Below, piece after piece: positions 28,523 through 37,333 of a DNA stretch of 64,000 nucleotides. This DNA comes from Oscillospiraceae bacterium (GTDB lineage Bacteria > Bacillota > Clostridia > Oscillospirales > Acutalibacteraceae), in NCBI GenBank assembly GCA_029219165.1, contig JAQXSW010000021.1, forward strand, positions 92,474 to 156,473, written 5' to 3'. Both the position numbers and the translations under genes were made by a program. Each line of letters opens with the position of its first letter. The stretch's first letter is position 1. Under the pieces are notes generated by a model. That model was not told the DNA's origin and did not search any database. It saw nothing but the letters and a program-made list of their open reading frames with translations.

Positions 28523-30913
28523 ATGTACTTATCAAAAAAATGGCTCTCAGAGTTCGTTGATATAGATAAAATCGGCGTATCTGACAAACAATTTGCAGAA
28601 GACATAACCATCTCCGGTTCTAAGGTTGAGTCCTTTGAAAAAGAAGGTTCAGAACTTTCAAATATAGTTGTAGGTAAAGTTGAATCACTTGAGCGTCATC
28701 CTGACTCTGACCACCTTTGGGTTTGCCAAATTAATGTTGGAGCAGAAGAAAACATTCAAATTGTAACAGGTGCCCAAAACCTTACAGCCGGTGACATTGT
28801 ACCGGTTGCTCTCAACAAATCCGTTGTTGCCGGCGGTCACAAAATTACAACCGGAAAACTCCGTGGAATAAAGTCTGAGGGTATGATGTGTTCACTTGGT
28901 GAACTAGGACTTACCGTTCATGATTTTCCTTATGCAATAGAAGACGGCATCTTCGTTCTTGGTGACGACTGTGACAAAACTCTTGGTATGGACATCAGAG
29001 AAGCCATTGGCTTAAACGACGTAGTTACTGAGTTTGAAATCACCTCAAACAGACCTGACTGCCTTTCGGTAATTGGTCTTGCAAGAGAAACTGCGGCAAC
29101 ATATAAAGTTCCTTTAAAACTCCACACCCCTGAAGTAAAACCAGGTATTGAGGACATTAAAGACTACTTAAAAGTTGACATTGAAGCTCCGGACAAGTGC
29201 TACAGATATGTGGGCGGCGTTGTAAAAAATGTGCGCGTTAAGGAATCTCCAAGATGGATGCGTGAACGCCTTCGTGCATCAGGAGTTCGTCCAATAAACA
29301 ACATTGTTGACATTACAAACTACATCATGCTTGAATACGGTCAACCAATGCATGCTTTTGATCTCCGTTTCCTTGAAGGAAATCATGTTATTGTTCGCAA
29401 CGCAAAAAGTGGTGAAACAATCACCACTCTCGACGGCGAAGAAAGGGCCCTCACAGAGGAAATGCTTGTAATTGCCGATGAGAAAAAGCCTGTTGCCGTT
29501 GCCGGTGTAATGGGCGGTGAATATTCAGGTATTATGGATGACACAAACACAATAGTTTTTGAATCCGCCTGCTTCAACGGCCCATCTGTCAGAAGAACTG
29601 CAAAGGCTCTTGGCATGAGAACAGAGGCATCCGGCCGTTTTGAAAAACAACTTAATCCTGACGACTGTGACGTTTGTCTTCTCCGCGCCCTTGAACTCGT
29701 TCAGATGCTTGATGCCGGTGACGTTGTTGAAGGTATTGTTGACTGCAACAAGTCTAATAAGACTCCTGTTACTCTACCATTCATGCCGGAATGGACAAAC
29801 AACTTCATAGGAATCAATGTATCTGCAGATGAGCAAAAAGAAATTCTTGAAAGAATCGGCTTCAAAGTTGAAGACGGAACAATCTATGCGCCATCATTCA
29901 GAATTGACATTGAACATCAAGCAGACATTTCAGAAGAAATTGCAAGATTCTACGGCTACAACAACATTGAAAACCATGAACTTCACGGTGTAGCAAAAGC
30001 AGGTCCTACAGACAGACAGAAATTCAACCGTCTTGTAGAAAATACAATGCTTTCATGTGGCCTTTCAGAAATCCAGACATTCTCATTCATAAGCCCTAAA
30101 TCATATGACAAAATTGGTCTTCCGGAAGACTCAAAAATGCGTAACTGCGTTGTAATTTCAAATCCACTTGGTGAAGACACAAGTGTAATGAGAACAACAG
30201 CAATACCTTCAATGCTTGAAGTTTTAAAAACAAACTTCAACAACAGAAATGAAAAAGCATTCCTTTATGAACTTGCAACAACATACACATCTAACGGTCT
30301 CTTAGAACTACCGGATGAAAATCAGGAACTTGTTATTGGTATGTATGGCAAGGACGTTGATTACTTCACTCTTAAGGGTGTTGTTGAACAGCTTCTTAAA
30401 GTTGTTGGAATTGAAGACTACGATGTTGAGCCAAAGAAGAATTGTCCAACATTCCATCCCGGAAGAACAGCAAAAATAACTAAAGACGATAAATCGCTTG
30501 TACTCCTTGGTGAAGTTCATCCAAAGGTTCTCGGCAACTATGAAATTGAAACAAAAGCATATATTGCAACAATAAACATGGAAAATCTTTTTGAAATTGC
30601 AAACCTTACAAGAGTTTATAAAGCTCTTCCTAAGTTCCCTGCAACAACAAGAGACCTTGCATTTGTATGTGACGCCGACCTCCCTGTTTTAGCTCTTGAA
30701 AAAGCAATTACAGCTGCAAGTGGTAAAATTCTTGAAAGCATTCAATTATTTGACGTATATCAGGGTGCACAAGTTGGAGAAAACAAAAAGAGCGTTGCCT
30801 TCAATCTTAAATTCCGTTCAGCTGAAAGAACTCTAACGGATGAAGAATGTAATGCCGCAGTTAAAAAGGCAATAAAGTCTGCAGAAGGACTTGGTGCAAC
30901 ACTCCGCTCATAA
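28523..30913 (+). CDS. pheT: Phenylalanyl-tRNA synthetase beta subunit
   Basis: 796 aa. Domain order: N-terminal tRNA-binding OB fold (about 40-150, with HPDSDHLWVCQINVG), B3/B4 editing domain (TGKLRGIKSEGMMCSLGEL and RPINNIVDITNYIM), B5, the catalytic-like core, and a C-terminal FDX-ACB anticodon-binding domain (FPATTRDLAFVCD). It has a strong GGAGGTG ribosome site and forms an alpha2-beta2 enzyme with PheS. Length matches the bacterial family. Confidence 0.97.
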   Translation: MYLSKKWLSEFVDIDKIGVSDKQFAEDITISGSKVESFEKEGSELSNIVVGKVESLERHPDSDHLWVCQINVGAEENIQIVTGAQNLTAGDIVPVALNKSVVAGGHKITTGKLRGIKSEGMMCSLGELGLTVHDFPYAIEDGIFVLGDDCDKTLGMDIREAIGLNDVVTEFEITSNRPDCLSVIGLARETAATYKVPLKLHTPEVKPGIEDIKDYLKVDIEAPDKCYRYVGGVVKNVRVKESPRWMRERLRASGVRPINNIVDITNYIMLEYGQPMHAFDLRFLEGNHVIVRNAKSGETITTLDGEERALTEEMLVIADEKKPVAVAGVMGGEYSGIMDDTNTIVFESACFNGPSVRRTAKALGMRTEASGRFEKQLNPDDCDVCLLRALELVQMLDAGDVVEGIVDCNKSNKTPVTLPFMPEWTNNFIGINVSADEQKEILERIGFKVEDGTIYAPSFRIDIEHQADISEEIARFYGYNNIENHELHGVAKAGPTDRQKFNRLVENTMLSCGLSEIQTFSFISPKSYDKIGLPEDSKMRNCVVISNPLGEDTSVMRTTAIPSMLEVLKTNFNNRNEKAFLYELATTYTSNGLLELPDENQELVIGMYGKDVDYFTLKGVVEQLLKVVGIEDYDVEPKKNCPTFHPGRTAKITKDDKSLVLLGEVHPKVLGNYEIETKAYIATINMENLFEIANLTRVYKALPKFPATTRDLAFVCDADLPVLALEKAITAASGKILESIQLFDVYQGAQVGENKKSVAFNLKFRSAERTLTDEECNAAVKKAIKSAEGLGATLRS

Positions 30914-30920
30914 ATTTTGG

Positions 30921-30949
30921 TTGTTTTATCAAAATAAATGGTATATAAT
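30921..30949 (+). promoter_or_regulatory. Sigma-A-type promoter for ireB
   Basis: TTGTTT, 17-base spacer, TATAAT between pheT and ireB, 33 bases before the ireB start. Confidence 0.65.
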
Positions 30950-30981
30950 ATTCGTATTAAATTTTGTTGGAGGTGGATTTT

Positions 30982-31227
30982 GTGACTGACAAAACCATAC
31001 AGTTTTCAATAAAAGAAGACAGTGACGCAGAAATGAAACAAATTTTGGGCCAGGTTTACACAGCTCTACAAGAAAAGGGTTACAATCCAATCAGCCAAAT
31101 AGTAGGATATATTCTTTCAGAAGACCCAACTTATATTACCACCCACAACAACGCTCGTAGCCTTATTCGTAAAATAGACAGGGACGAACTATTACAAAGT
31201 CTTGTCCGTGACTTTCTTAACAGATAA
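30982..31227 (+). CDS. ireB: IreB family regulatory phosphoprotein (DUF965)
   Basis: 81 aa from a GTG at 30982 with GGAGGTGG upstream. An upstream in-frame TTG would use the ribosome site as coding sequence. The sequence TIQFSIKED, LGQVYTALQEKGYNP and GYILSEDPTYITTHNNAR is highly characteristic. In Enterococcus IreB is a target of the PASTA kinase IreK and damps cephalosporin resistance. The N-terminal Thr residues are the likely phosphorylation region. It usually stands upstream of ruvX; here it is followed by a small unknown gene. Confidence 0.95.
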   Translation: MTDKTIQFSIKEDSDAEMKQILGQVYTALQEKGYNPISQIVGYILSEDPTYITTHNNARSLIRKIDRDELLQSLVRDFLNR

Positions 31228-31261
31228 ATTTATACGTGCGTACGGAATGGAGTGACAAATA

Positions 31262-31561
31262 GTGGCTGCAAAGAAAGAGAAAAAATTCCTCACCTACAAG
31301 GGAAAACCTCTTGTAAGACAGGGCAATATTCTCTACTACGGCAACATGTATGACCCATACGTTATCATGCTTACAATTCAAAGCGTAAAAAACGTAGGAG
31401 ACATGGAAATTGCCGACAAAGTTTCAGTTCAGCTTCTTTCAACGGATCCAGACGTAAGTCCTAGAAACCGAATCATAAAGAAAAGTGAAAAGCCAGGGCT
31501 TTATCCGGCAATGGACATTGGCTCAATATGGCTTGAACGTGCTTTAAAAGCTGAAAACTAA
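31262..31561 (+). CDS. Small conserved protein of unknown function next to ireB
   Basis: 99 aa, GTG start at 31262 with GGAG upstream, 34 bases after ireB and ended by a terminator. It has a basic N-terminus (AAKKEKKF), a beta-rich core (YKGKPLVRQGNILYYGNMYDPYVIML, shown here in parts: YKGKPLVRQG and YYGNMYDPYVIML), and no signal peptide, membrane helix or Cys. I recognise the general type as a short cytoplasmic protein found in related Clostridia but cannot name a function. Operon position suggests a link to the IreB pathway or to house-keeping near ruvX. Confidence 0.75.
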   Translation: MAAKKEKKFLTYKGKPLVRQGNILYYGNMYDPYVIMLTIQSVKNVGDMEIADKVSVQLLSTDPDVSPRNRIIKKSEKPGLYPAMDIGSIWLERALKAEN

Positions 31562-31568
31562 ACAAAAA

Positions 31569-31606
31569 TAAAAGCTTCCCGGAACTCTTCCGAGAAGCTT
31601 TTTATT
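31569..31606. terminator. Bidirectional terminator
   Basis: AAAGCTTC..GGAA / TTCC..GAAGCTTT hairpin with A and T tracts on either side, serving the plus-strand ireB unit and the minus-strand ABC permease gene. Confidence 0.85.
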
Positions 31607-32866
31607 TTATCCGTTCATCCGGAGTGCCTCAATTGGAGGCATTTTTGCAGCCTTTCTTGCCGGATAAATACCAAAGAAAATTCCCACTGCGCTTGAAAAA
31701 CCTACAGCAATTAAAACTGTTGAAAGCGTAAGCCTTACCGGCGCCCCCATAAGACTTGAGACCGCCGCTGACATTCCAAAGCCCAACGCCATTCCTATAA
31801 ATCCGCCTATAAGACATAGAATAACGGACTCTGTTAAGAACTGTAGAAGTATTACATTTGTCCTGGCACCAAGCGCTTTTCTAATACCAATTTCCCTTGT
31901 TCTTTCAGTTACAGAAACGAGCATAATATTCATAACACCTATTCCACCAACGACAAGAGATATTGCACCAACCGCCGAAATGAAAATAGTAAAGATATTA
32001 ATTACTGTGTCAAGAAGATCAACAAGAGTTGCCATATTTCTTGCTGTATAGACTGAATTATCTGTAATATTATGTCTTGCATTAAGCATACCAACTGCAA
32101 TTGCTCCAACTCTGTCAAGGTCCATTACGTCATATGTTGTAACGGCGAGCGATGGATACGTTGACCTACCATACACATTCATAATTATACTTGCCGGAAT
32201 ATAAACAAAACCCATTTTATCCAGTTCCATCTTCATTCCGTAGTTTTCCATCATATCAGCCATGTCCTCCGGGCTGAAGAGACCGGAATCTTCAGTCTTA
32301 ATGATTCCAATTACTTTTAAAGTCACCAATTGGTCATTAAGAGTTATATCCAAAGTTTCTCCAACAGGATTCTGCATTTTAAAATACTTGTATGCAGTAT
32401 TATCTGAAATAAGACAAACTTTCGCCTCAGATGTATATTCTTCATCTGTAAAAAACCTGCCATGTACTATTTCAAGATCCATCATAGTAGCATAGTCAGC
32501 ACTGGAAGCAGTAACTGAAGCAAATCCGTCATGAAGGTATAAAGTTTCAACTGTTCCCATATCAGAAAAAAGTGGAGTTACACCTTCAACCAGTTCAATA
32601 CCTTTAATAGTTTCAATGTCCGAATCCGTCAGTCCCTCAATATTATATCTACTGTCCGCATCTGGCGTTTGAACTGAAATATTAAGGCTTTGTCCTCCTG
32701 CAGCATTTATCTTATCTATAAGAAATGCCTTTCCGCTGTTTCCTATAGTTACAATTGAAATAACGGATGCAACTCCAATTATAATTCCAAGCATAGTAAG
32801 AAAAGAGCGCATTTTATTGCTCTTAATACTGGATAATGCAATTCTTATATTCTCTTTAAGATTCAT
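31607..32866 (-). CDS. ABC transporter permease, MacB/FtsX type
   Basis: 419 aa. One N-terminal helix (about 21-43, SFLTMLGIIIGVASVISIV), a ~210-residue extracytoplasmic MacB_PCD domain, and three C-terminal helices carrying the FtsX domain (GGIGVMNIMLVSVTERTREIGIRKALGA). The family uses ATP from a LolD-like ATPase to drive mechanotransmission or export of peptides, antibiotics or lipoproteins. The usual ATPase gene is not present on either side. It begins 9 bases after the HlyD-like adaptor gene, so the two are co-expressed. Confidence 0.92.
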   Translation of the reverse strand: MNLKENIRIALSSIKSNKMRSFLTMLGIIIGVASVISIVTIGNSGKAFLIDKINAAGGQSLNISVQTPDADSRYNIEGLTDSDIETIKGIELVEGVTPLFSDMGTVETLYLHDGFASVTASSADYATMMDLEIVHGRFFTDEEYTSEAKVCLISDNTAYKYFKMQNPVGETLDITLNDQLVTLKVIGIIKTEDSGLFSPEDMADMMENYGMKMELDKMGFVYIPASIIMNVYGRSTYPSLAVTTYDVMDLDRVGAIAVGMLNARHNITDNSVYTARNMATLVDLLDTVINIFTIFISAVGAISLVVGGIGVMNIMLVSVTERTREIGIRKALGARTNVILLQFLTESVILCLIGGFIGMALGFGMSAAVSSLMGAPVRLTLSTVLIAVGFSSAVGIFFGIYPARKAAKMPPIEALRMNG

Positions 32867-32875
32867 TATTCCACC

Positions 32876-34369
32876 TTACTTTACTTCTACCACCGCTCCA
32901 TCAGTGAGTTTTGCGGTATTAACAATTATTGTGTCATTTTCAGAAAGACCGGAAATTACCTCATAAAATTTATCTGAAGAAATACCAACTTCAACTTCCT
33001 TTTTAACTGCGGTGCTTGACGCCTCATCATATAGAAAGACATATTTTTTTCCTTCATCAATAACGAGCGATTCAACCGGTATTGTTAAAACATCCATTTT
33101 TTCAGAAGTCAAAATTGAAAGTTTTGAGTCAAATCCGACGATTAAAATATCGTCCGGATTTTTTATTTTAGCTGTACATAAAAGTGCATTGGAACTTCCC
33201 CCACCGGAGTTACTCATTCCTCCGCCCATCATGCCTGAAACCATGGAGGAAAGGTCACTTCCTCCACTTGCATACGGGCTCATATAATCAACTTCTGCCT
33301 CATATTCATAATCTGTATATTGTAAAACAGCAGGCATACCGACCTTAATTATTTGGGCATCATATTTTCCAAGGCTAAAAGAAACTTGATAGCCCTCATA
33401 TTTATCAAGAACAAGTCCTACGCCTTTTTTTGCTGTATCTGAATTTTGAGTGAGCATAGATGCAAGTGAACCGGACATATTGTCGGACCCTGACATAAGC
33501 ATACTTTGGAGTGAATTTGACTCTGATTCATCCGGAGTATATACATACTTTTCTCCGGACTTAATATTTACATTTCCAATTTTCCCATCCTCAGATGCAG
33601 TCCAACCTTCATCAAGAACTTTTTTCTCATTTAATGCTTCATTATAGTCCTCTTTAGCAGCATCTAAAGTCTGCTTATATGCTTTAATTACAGAGTCATA
33701 CTGACCTGTATTAACCATTGCACGTTCTGTTTCAAGCATTTGAATTTGGCTGCCTATTGACTGTGAACTATTTTGCATGGCATTAAGGGCACTTTGAACC
33801 GCCTCAGGGTCCTGCGTATTTCCGTTATTATCAAGATAATCACGCAGAGCATCGGCCTGATCTTGGGTAAGCCCATTACCGTTTCCATTACTGTTTTCAA
33901 CTTCTGCTTGTTGTTTTTTCAGCGATTCAATTCTGTTGTCTAATTCTTCCGCTCTTTTTAAAGTATCTTCTTTATCCGCTACTGCATCATTATAGTTCTT
34001 TTGGGCTATATCTACAGCCTCTTTCTTTTCCTTGATAATTGAAGTTAGAGAGGATGTGTCAAAGGTTGCAAGCAAATCGCCTTTTTTTACTTTTTCTCCA
34101 ACCTTCACCTTTACCTCCTTAACCATAACGCCCTCATACAGATAATATTTATCCTGTGCGCCGGAGGAGATTGTTCCGGTTGTTTCATAATATTGCTTTA
34201 TATCCCCTTTTGTAACCTTAGCAGTGGTGACTGAAATTGGTTTTACGGAGAACTTAGCGTAAAGAGCCAAACCTATTACAACCAAAACTAAAATTATAGG
34301 AATAAATATTTTCCAAAACTTTTTGTTTTTTATAAAGACTTTAATGTTTGGCATTTTAATTTTTTGCAT
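32876..34369 (-). CDS. HlyD/RND-type membrane fusion (adaptor) protein
   Basis: 497 aa. N-terminal anchor (FWKIFIPIILVLVVIGLAL, about 19-38), then a lipoyl/biotinyl half-motif (VKEVKVKVGEKVKKGDLLATF), a long charged coiled coil (about 115-265) with an Asn/Gly-rich stretch, the second lipoyl-like half and beta-barrel, and a C-terminal domain (VEVGISSDKFYEVISGL). A Gly/Ser/Met-rich insertion (MMGGGMSNSGGG) sits around residue 375. It is the partner of the MacB-like permease downstream and probably bridges the permease to the cell surface. Substrate unknown. Confidence 0.9.
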   Translation of the reverse strand: MQKIKMPNIKVFIKNKKFWKIFIPIILVLVVIGLALYAKFSVKPISVTTAKVTKGDIKQYYETTGTISSGAQDKYYLYEGVMVKEVKVKVGEKVKKGDLLATFDTSSLTSIIKEKKEAVDIAQKNYNDAVADKEDTLKRAEELDNRIESLKKQQAEVENSNGNGNGLTQDQADALRDYLDNNGNTQDPEAVQSALNAMQNSSQSIGSQIQMLETERAMVNTGQYDSVIKAYKQTLDAAKEDYNEALNEKKVLDEGWTASEDGKIGNVNIKSGEKYVYTPDESESNSLQSMLMSGSDNMSGSLASMLTQNSDTAKKGVGLVLDKYEGYQVSFSLGKYDAQIIKVGMPAVLQYTDYEYEAEVDYMSPYASGGSDLSSMVSGMMGGGMSNSGGGSSNALLCTAKIKNPDDILIVGFDSKLSILTSEKMDVLTIPVESLVIDEGKKYVFLYDEASSTAVKKEVEVGISSDKFYEVISGLSENDTIIVNTAKLTDGAVVEVK

Positions 34370-34467
34370 ACAGACACATTTCCTTTATTAAATATATTAG
34401 TATTCTATCATAAAACACTTAAAATTTGTGTATGTTTATATAAATGATGAAAATACAGGTGATAATA

Positions 34468-34983
34468 ATGAAGCTCCGGAAGTTTTTAATTAAAACAACA
34501 TTTTACACAATACTATTAACTATTATGTTTATTTTTGCTTCATGTACATATGTTGGAAAGAATAACATTGAAATGTTTTCTGAAAAATTTAACGAGTACA
34601 ACAAAGATGAAATTGTTATTAATCAACAAGATATAATTATAAATGAAGAAGATAAAAGTTATTATTATTTTTTTCCTGTTGATAATGAAAATGAATATTT
34701 ATTAAGTATATTTGAAAATGAGGAAAAGGAAATTTACGAATTCGGGATATGCATTGTAAAAAATTCAAAAATAGATTTACAAAAACTTGAGAAAATATTT
34801 AACGGTGCTTTTTATTCACTAATTTCCTCATATAAAGAAATGCCCTCACCATTCAACGAACTACCGATAAATGATAAAGGCGAAATAAAAAATCTAACAA
34901 ATAAAACCATTGAGTATGATTTATTCAACATAAACATTTTAATAAATGATGCCGGAACCGGCATATATGTAGTAAAGAAGTAA
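34468..34983 (+). CDS. Putative lipoprotein of unknown function
   Basis: 171 aa from the ATG at 34468 with AGGTGA upstream. Hydrophobic signal (FYTILLTIMFIF) ends in the lipobox-like FASC, so the mature protein would start at that Cys (about residue 26) and be lipid-anchored. The rest is acidic and Asn/Ile/Tyr-rich, with no family I recognise. Coding sequence is strikingly AT-rich compared with neighbours, and the gene stands alone on the plus strand between minus-strand genes. This suggests a recently acquired or fast-evolving gene. It ends 6 bases from the convergent YigZ gene. Confidence 0.68.
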   Translation: MKLRKFLIKTTFYTILLTIMFIFASCTYVGKNNIEMFSEKFNEYNKDEIVINQQDIIINEEDKSYYYFFPVDNENEYLLSIFENEEKEIYEFGICIVKNSKIDLQKLEKIFNGAFYSLISSYKEMPSPFNELPINDKGEIKNLTNKTIEYDLFNINILINDAGTGIYVVKK

Positions 34984-34989
34984 TTCACC

Positions 34990-35616
34990 TTATACTCTAC
35001 AAAATTCTTCGCCAATTATATCAGCAAAACCTTTACCCAGACTTAAATTTGTAAGATCTTCAGTAAATTTTTGGTAATTTGGAGCCGGAATAAAAAACTC
35101 AAGCTTGATATCATCTTCAAAGACTTGGGATATTATTTTTCCTCCATGTTCTGAAATTAAACCTGGAATTTTTCCATACAGAGTGTAGTCACAAGACATT
35201 TTACAAACATTGCAAAGTTCCATTTTAATTACATTTCCCGCATTAACTGCAAGAGATGCAGCATGTGAATAAGCTCTTACAAGGCCACCGCCTCCAAGCA
35301 GTATTCCACCGAAATATCTTGTTACAACAACGCAACAATCGCAAATGCCGTTCTTCTGTAAAACGTCAAGAACAGGAACGCCGGCCGTCCCCTGTGGCTC
35401 ACCATCATCAGAATAGCGTTTAATTTGACCGTCTCTTAAAATGTATGCGTAGACATTGTGTTTTGCATCCCAGTGTTTTTGCTTTATTTCATTAATAAAT
35501 TCCACAGCGTGCTTCTCAGTTTTTACAGGTTTAATATAACCAATAAATTCTGATCTTTTTTCAACAAAAGAGTCAGAAGCTTCTCTTTCCACCGTTAAAT
35601 AATTCATTTCAGCCAA
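34990..35616 (-). CDS. YigZ/IMPACT family protein
   Basis: 208 aa. N-terminal UPF0029 domain with the hallmark KHNVYAYIL, SDDGEPQGTAGVPVLDVLQ and YFGGILLGGGGLVRAYSHAA, then a small C-terminal DUF1949 domain (about residues 140-205). Eukaryotic IMPACT regulates translation via GCN1. In bacteria the role is unknown, probably linked to ribosomes or nucleic acids. TTG start at 35616 has GGAGGTG upstream; an ATG three codons on is less well placed. Confidence 0.92.
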   Translation of the reverse strand: MAEMNYLTVEREASDSFVEKRSEFIGYIKPVKTEKHAVEFINEIKQKHWDAKHNVYAYILRDGQIKRYSDDGEPQGTAGVPVLDVLQKNGICDCCVVVTRYFGGILLGGGGLVRAYSHAASLAVNAGNVIKMELCNVCKMSCDYTLYGKIPGLISEHGGKIISQVFEDDIKLEFFIPAPNYQKFTEDLTNLSLGKGFADIIGEEFCRV

Positions 35617-35640
35617 ATTAACACCTCCCTAAAATTAAAA

Positions 35641-35663
35641 TGGCGGTACAAATTGTACCGCCA
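35641..35663 (-). terminator. Terminator after rpmE
   Basis: TGGCGGTAC / GTACCGCCA hairpin followed on the minus strand by TTTTAATTTT, separating rpmE from the YigZ gene. Confidence 0.75.
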
Positions 35664-35674
35664 ACATATAAGAC

Positions 35675-35884
35675 TTATTTCTGCTGAGCTTTTGAAAAAC
35701 GCTTATTAAATCTATCAACACGTCCACCGGTGTCAACAAGCTTCTGCTTACCGGTAAAGAATGGATGACAGTTTGAGCAAATATCAACACGAAGTCCTTC
35801 TTTTGTTGATGCTGTTTCAATTGTAGCACCACATGCACACTTAACTGTTGTTGGTGCATAGTTTGGGTGGATTCCCTCTTTCAT
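35675..35884 (-). CDS. rpmE: 50S ribosomal protein L31 (zinc-binding form)
   Basis: 69 aa from the ATG at 35884 (GAGGTGAAAAG upstream). [20 protein letters not shown] is the family start, and the zinc ligands are in CACG and [11 protein letters not shown]. This is the Cys-containing C+ paralogue, which stores zinc. If the genome also has a C- paralogue, expression would depend on zinc. It is a single gene with its own promoter and terminator. Confidence 0.97.
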   Translation of the reverse strand: MKEGIHPNYAPTTVKCACGATIETASTKEGLRVDICSNCHPFFTGKQKLVDTGGRVDRFNKRFSKAQQK

Positions 35885-35938
35885 TCTTTTCACCTCGCAT
35901 CTGAAACTGGACATAGCGTCCGCATAAGTTACTAAAGC

Positions 35939-35967
35939 ATTTTAGCATACACAAATTGAAAATGCAA
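35939..35967 (-). promoter_or_regulatory. Sigma-A-type promoter for rpmE
   Basis: Minus strand TTGCAT, 17-base spacer, TAAAAT, about 55 bases upstream of the rpmE start. Confidence 0.65.
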
Positions 35968-35998
35968 CTAGATTTTTTATTTTTATTTTAAAAAACAA

Positions 35999-36024
35999 AG
36001 TCCCGTGAAATACCTCACGGGACT
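35999..36024 (-). terminator. Terminator after ftsZ
   Basis: AGTCCCGTGA / TCACGGGACT hairpin with a six-base loop, followed on the minus strand by TTTGTTTTTT. Confidence 0.88.
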
Positions 36025-36040
36025 AATACTTTTTATATGG

Positions 36041-37213
36041 TCAGCTTCTGCTTGAGAAGATATCATCTATAGCGTCAAAATAGCTGTCATCATCCATACC
36101 AAAGCCAATTCCGCCTACATCAGACTCTGTCTCAGGCTGATCAAATCCCATAAAATCTGAAGAATCAGCAGAGTTACTGATAATGTCAATCATATCTGAA
36201 CCTTTTCCCTCAGGCTCTTTTTCAAAACGTCTTGGATCTACACGCTTAACAGCACCCTCTGTACCAAAGCCTGTAGCAATAACGGTAATAATCATTTCAT
36301 CCTGAAGAGTATCATCAAATGCAACACCCCAGATAACGTTTGCATCCGGATGAGCTGCGTTAGAAATAATTTCAGCAGCTTGCTCAACTTCTTCAAGTCC
36401 AATATCAGGTGAAGATGTGAAGTTAATGATAACACCGTGAGCACCGTCAATAGTTGTTTCAAGAAGTGGACTTGAAACTGCTGCATTAGCAGCCTGTTCA
36501 GCCTTATCCTTACCCTGTGCACGGCCAACGCCCATGTGAGCATGACCGGCATCCCTCATGATTGCTGAAACGTCAGCAAAGTCAAGGTTAATGAAACCGG
36601 CAGTCTTAATAAGTTCAGAAATACTCTTTACGCCCTGACGAAGAACATCATCTGCTGCATCAAATGCATTTGCAAGAGTAATCTTTTCATTTGAGAAGAA
36701 TTTAAGGCGTTCGTTTGGAATTACAACAAGGCTGTCAACATTTGCTGCAAGTTCTTTAATACCCTGTTCAGCCTGTTCCATTCTATGTTTACCTTCAAAA
36801 CTGAAAGGTTTTGTAACAATACCAACAGTAAGGATGCCCATTTCTTTAGCAATTCCGGCAATAATTGGAGCAGCACCTGTACCTGTTCCGCCACCCATAC
36901 CGGCTGTAATAAATACCATGTCTGTGCCCTTAAGAGCATCTACAATAACATCCTTGCTTTCTTCGGCAGCTCTTTGGCCAATTTCAGGACGTGCACCTGC
37001 ACCCTGACCCTTTGTTACCTTTTCGCCTATTTGAATTTTATGTGTAGCTTGTGAATGTAAAAGAACGTGTTTATCTGTATTTACAGAGATAAACTCTACA
37101 CCTTTAACTTCAGAACGGATCATACGGTTGACAGCGTTTCCGCCGCCGCCACCGACACCGATTACTTTAATTTGAACAACGCTTTCAAAATCTGCGGCCA
37201 TTTCAAAACCCAT
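36041..37213 (-). CDS. ftsZ: Cell division protein FtsZ
   Basis: 390 aa from ATG 37213 (GGAGGGTG upstream). GTPase that builds the division ring. Tubulin signature [13 protein letters not shown]-terminal [18 protein letters not shown] and the T7 region [20 protein letters not shown], in parts [11 protein letters not shown] and MGVGRAQG. The C-terminal linker is short and acidic and ends [11 protein letters not shown] in place of the common IPxFLR peptide, so partner binding (FtsA/SepF) may use a variant tail. It is downstream of the dcw cluster but has its own promoter and terminator. Confidence 0.98.
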   Translation of the reverse strand: MGFEMAADFESVVQIKVIGVGGGGGNAVNRMIRSEVKGVEFISVNTDKHVLLHSQATHKIQIGEKVTKGQGAGARPEIGQRAAEESKDVIVDALKGTDMVFITAGMGGGTGTGAAPIIAGIAKEMGILTVGIVTKPFSFEGKHRMEQAEQGIKELAANVDSLVVIPNERLKFFSNEKITLANAFDAADDVLRQGVKSISELIKTAGFINLDFADVSAIMRDAGHAHMGVGRAQGKDKAEQAANAAVSSPLLETTIDGAHGVIINFTSSPDIGLEEVEQAAEIISNAAHPDANVIWGVAFDDTLQDEMIITVIATGFGTEGAVKRVDPRRFEKEPEGKGSDMIDIISNSADSSDFMGFDQPETESDVGGIGFGMDDDSYFDAIDDIFSSRS

Positions 37214-37284
37214 TTGGCACCCTCCTAAATTATAAACATCCATTAAGATAATAATTCAAAATTCAAGATAAATAAATACACTTT

Positions 37285-37313
37285 ATAGTATCACGTTAAA
37301 ATACAAAATTCAA
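37285..37313 (-). promoter_or_regulatory. Sigma-A-type promoter for ftsZ
   Basis: Minus strand TTGAAT, 17-base spacer, TACTAT, in the 120-base gap between ftsQ and ftsZ. It allows ftsZ expression independent of the dcw operon. Confidence 0.6.
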
Positions 37314-37333
37314 CCTTTTTTATATTAATGTAA

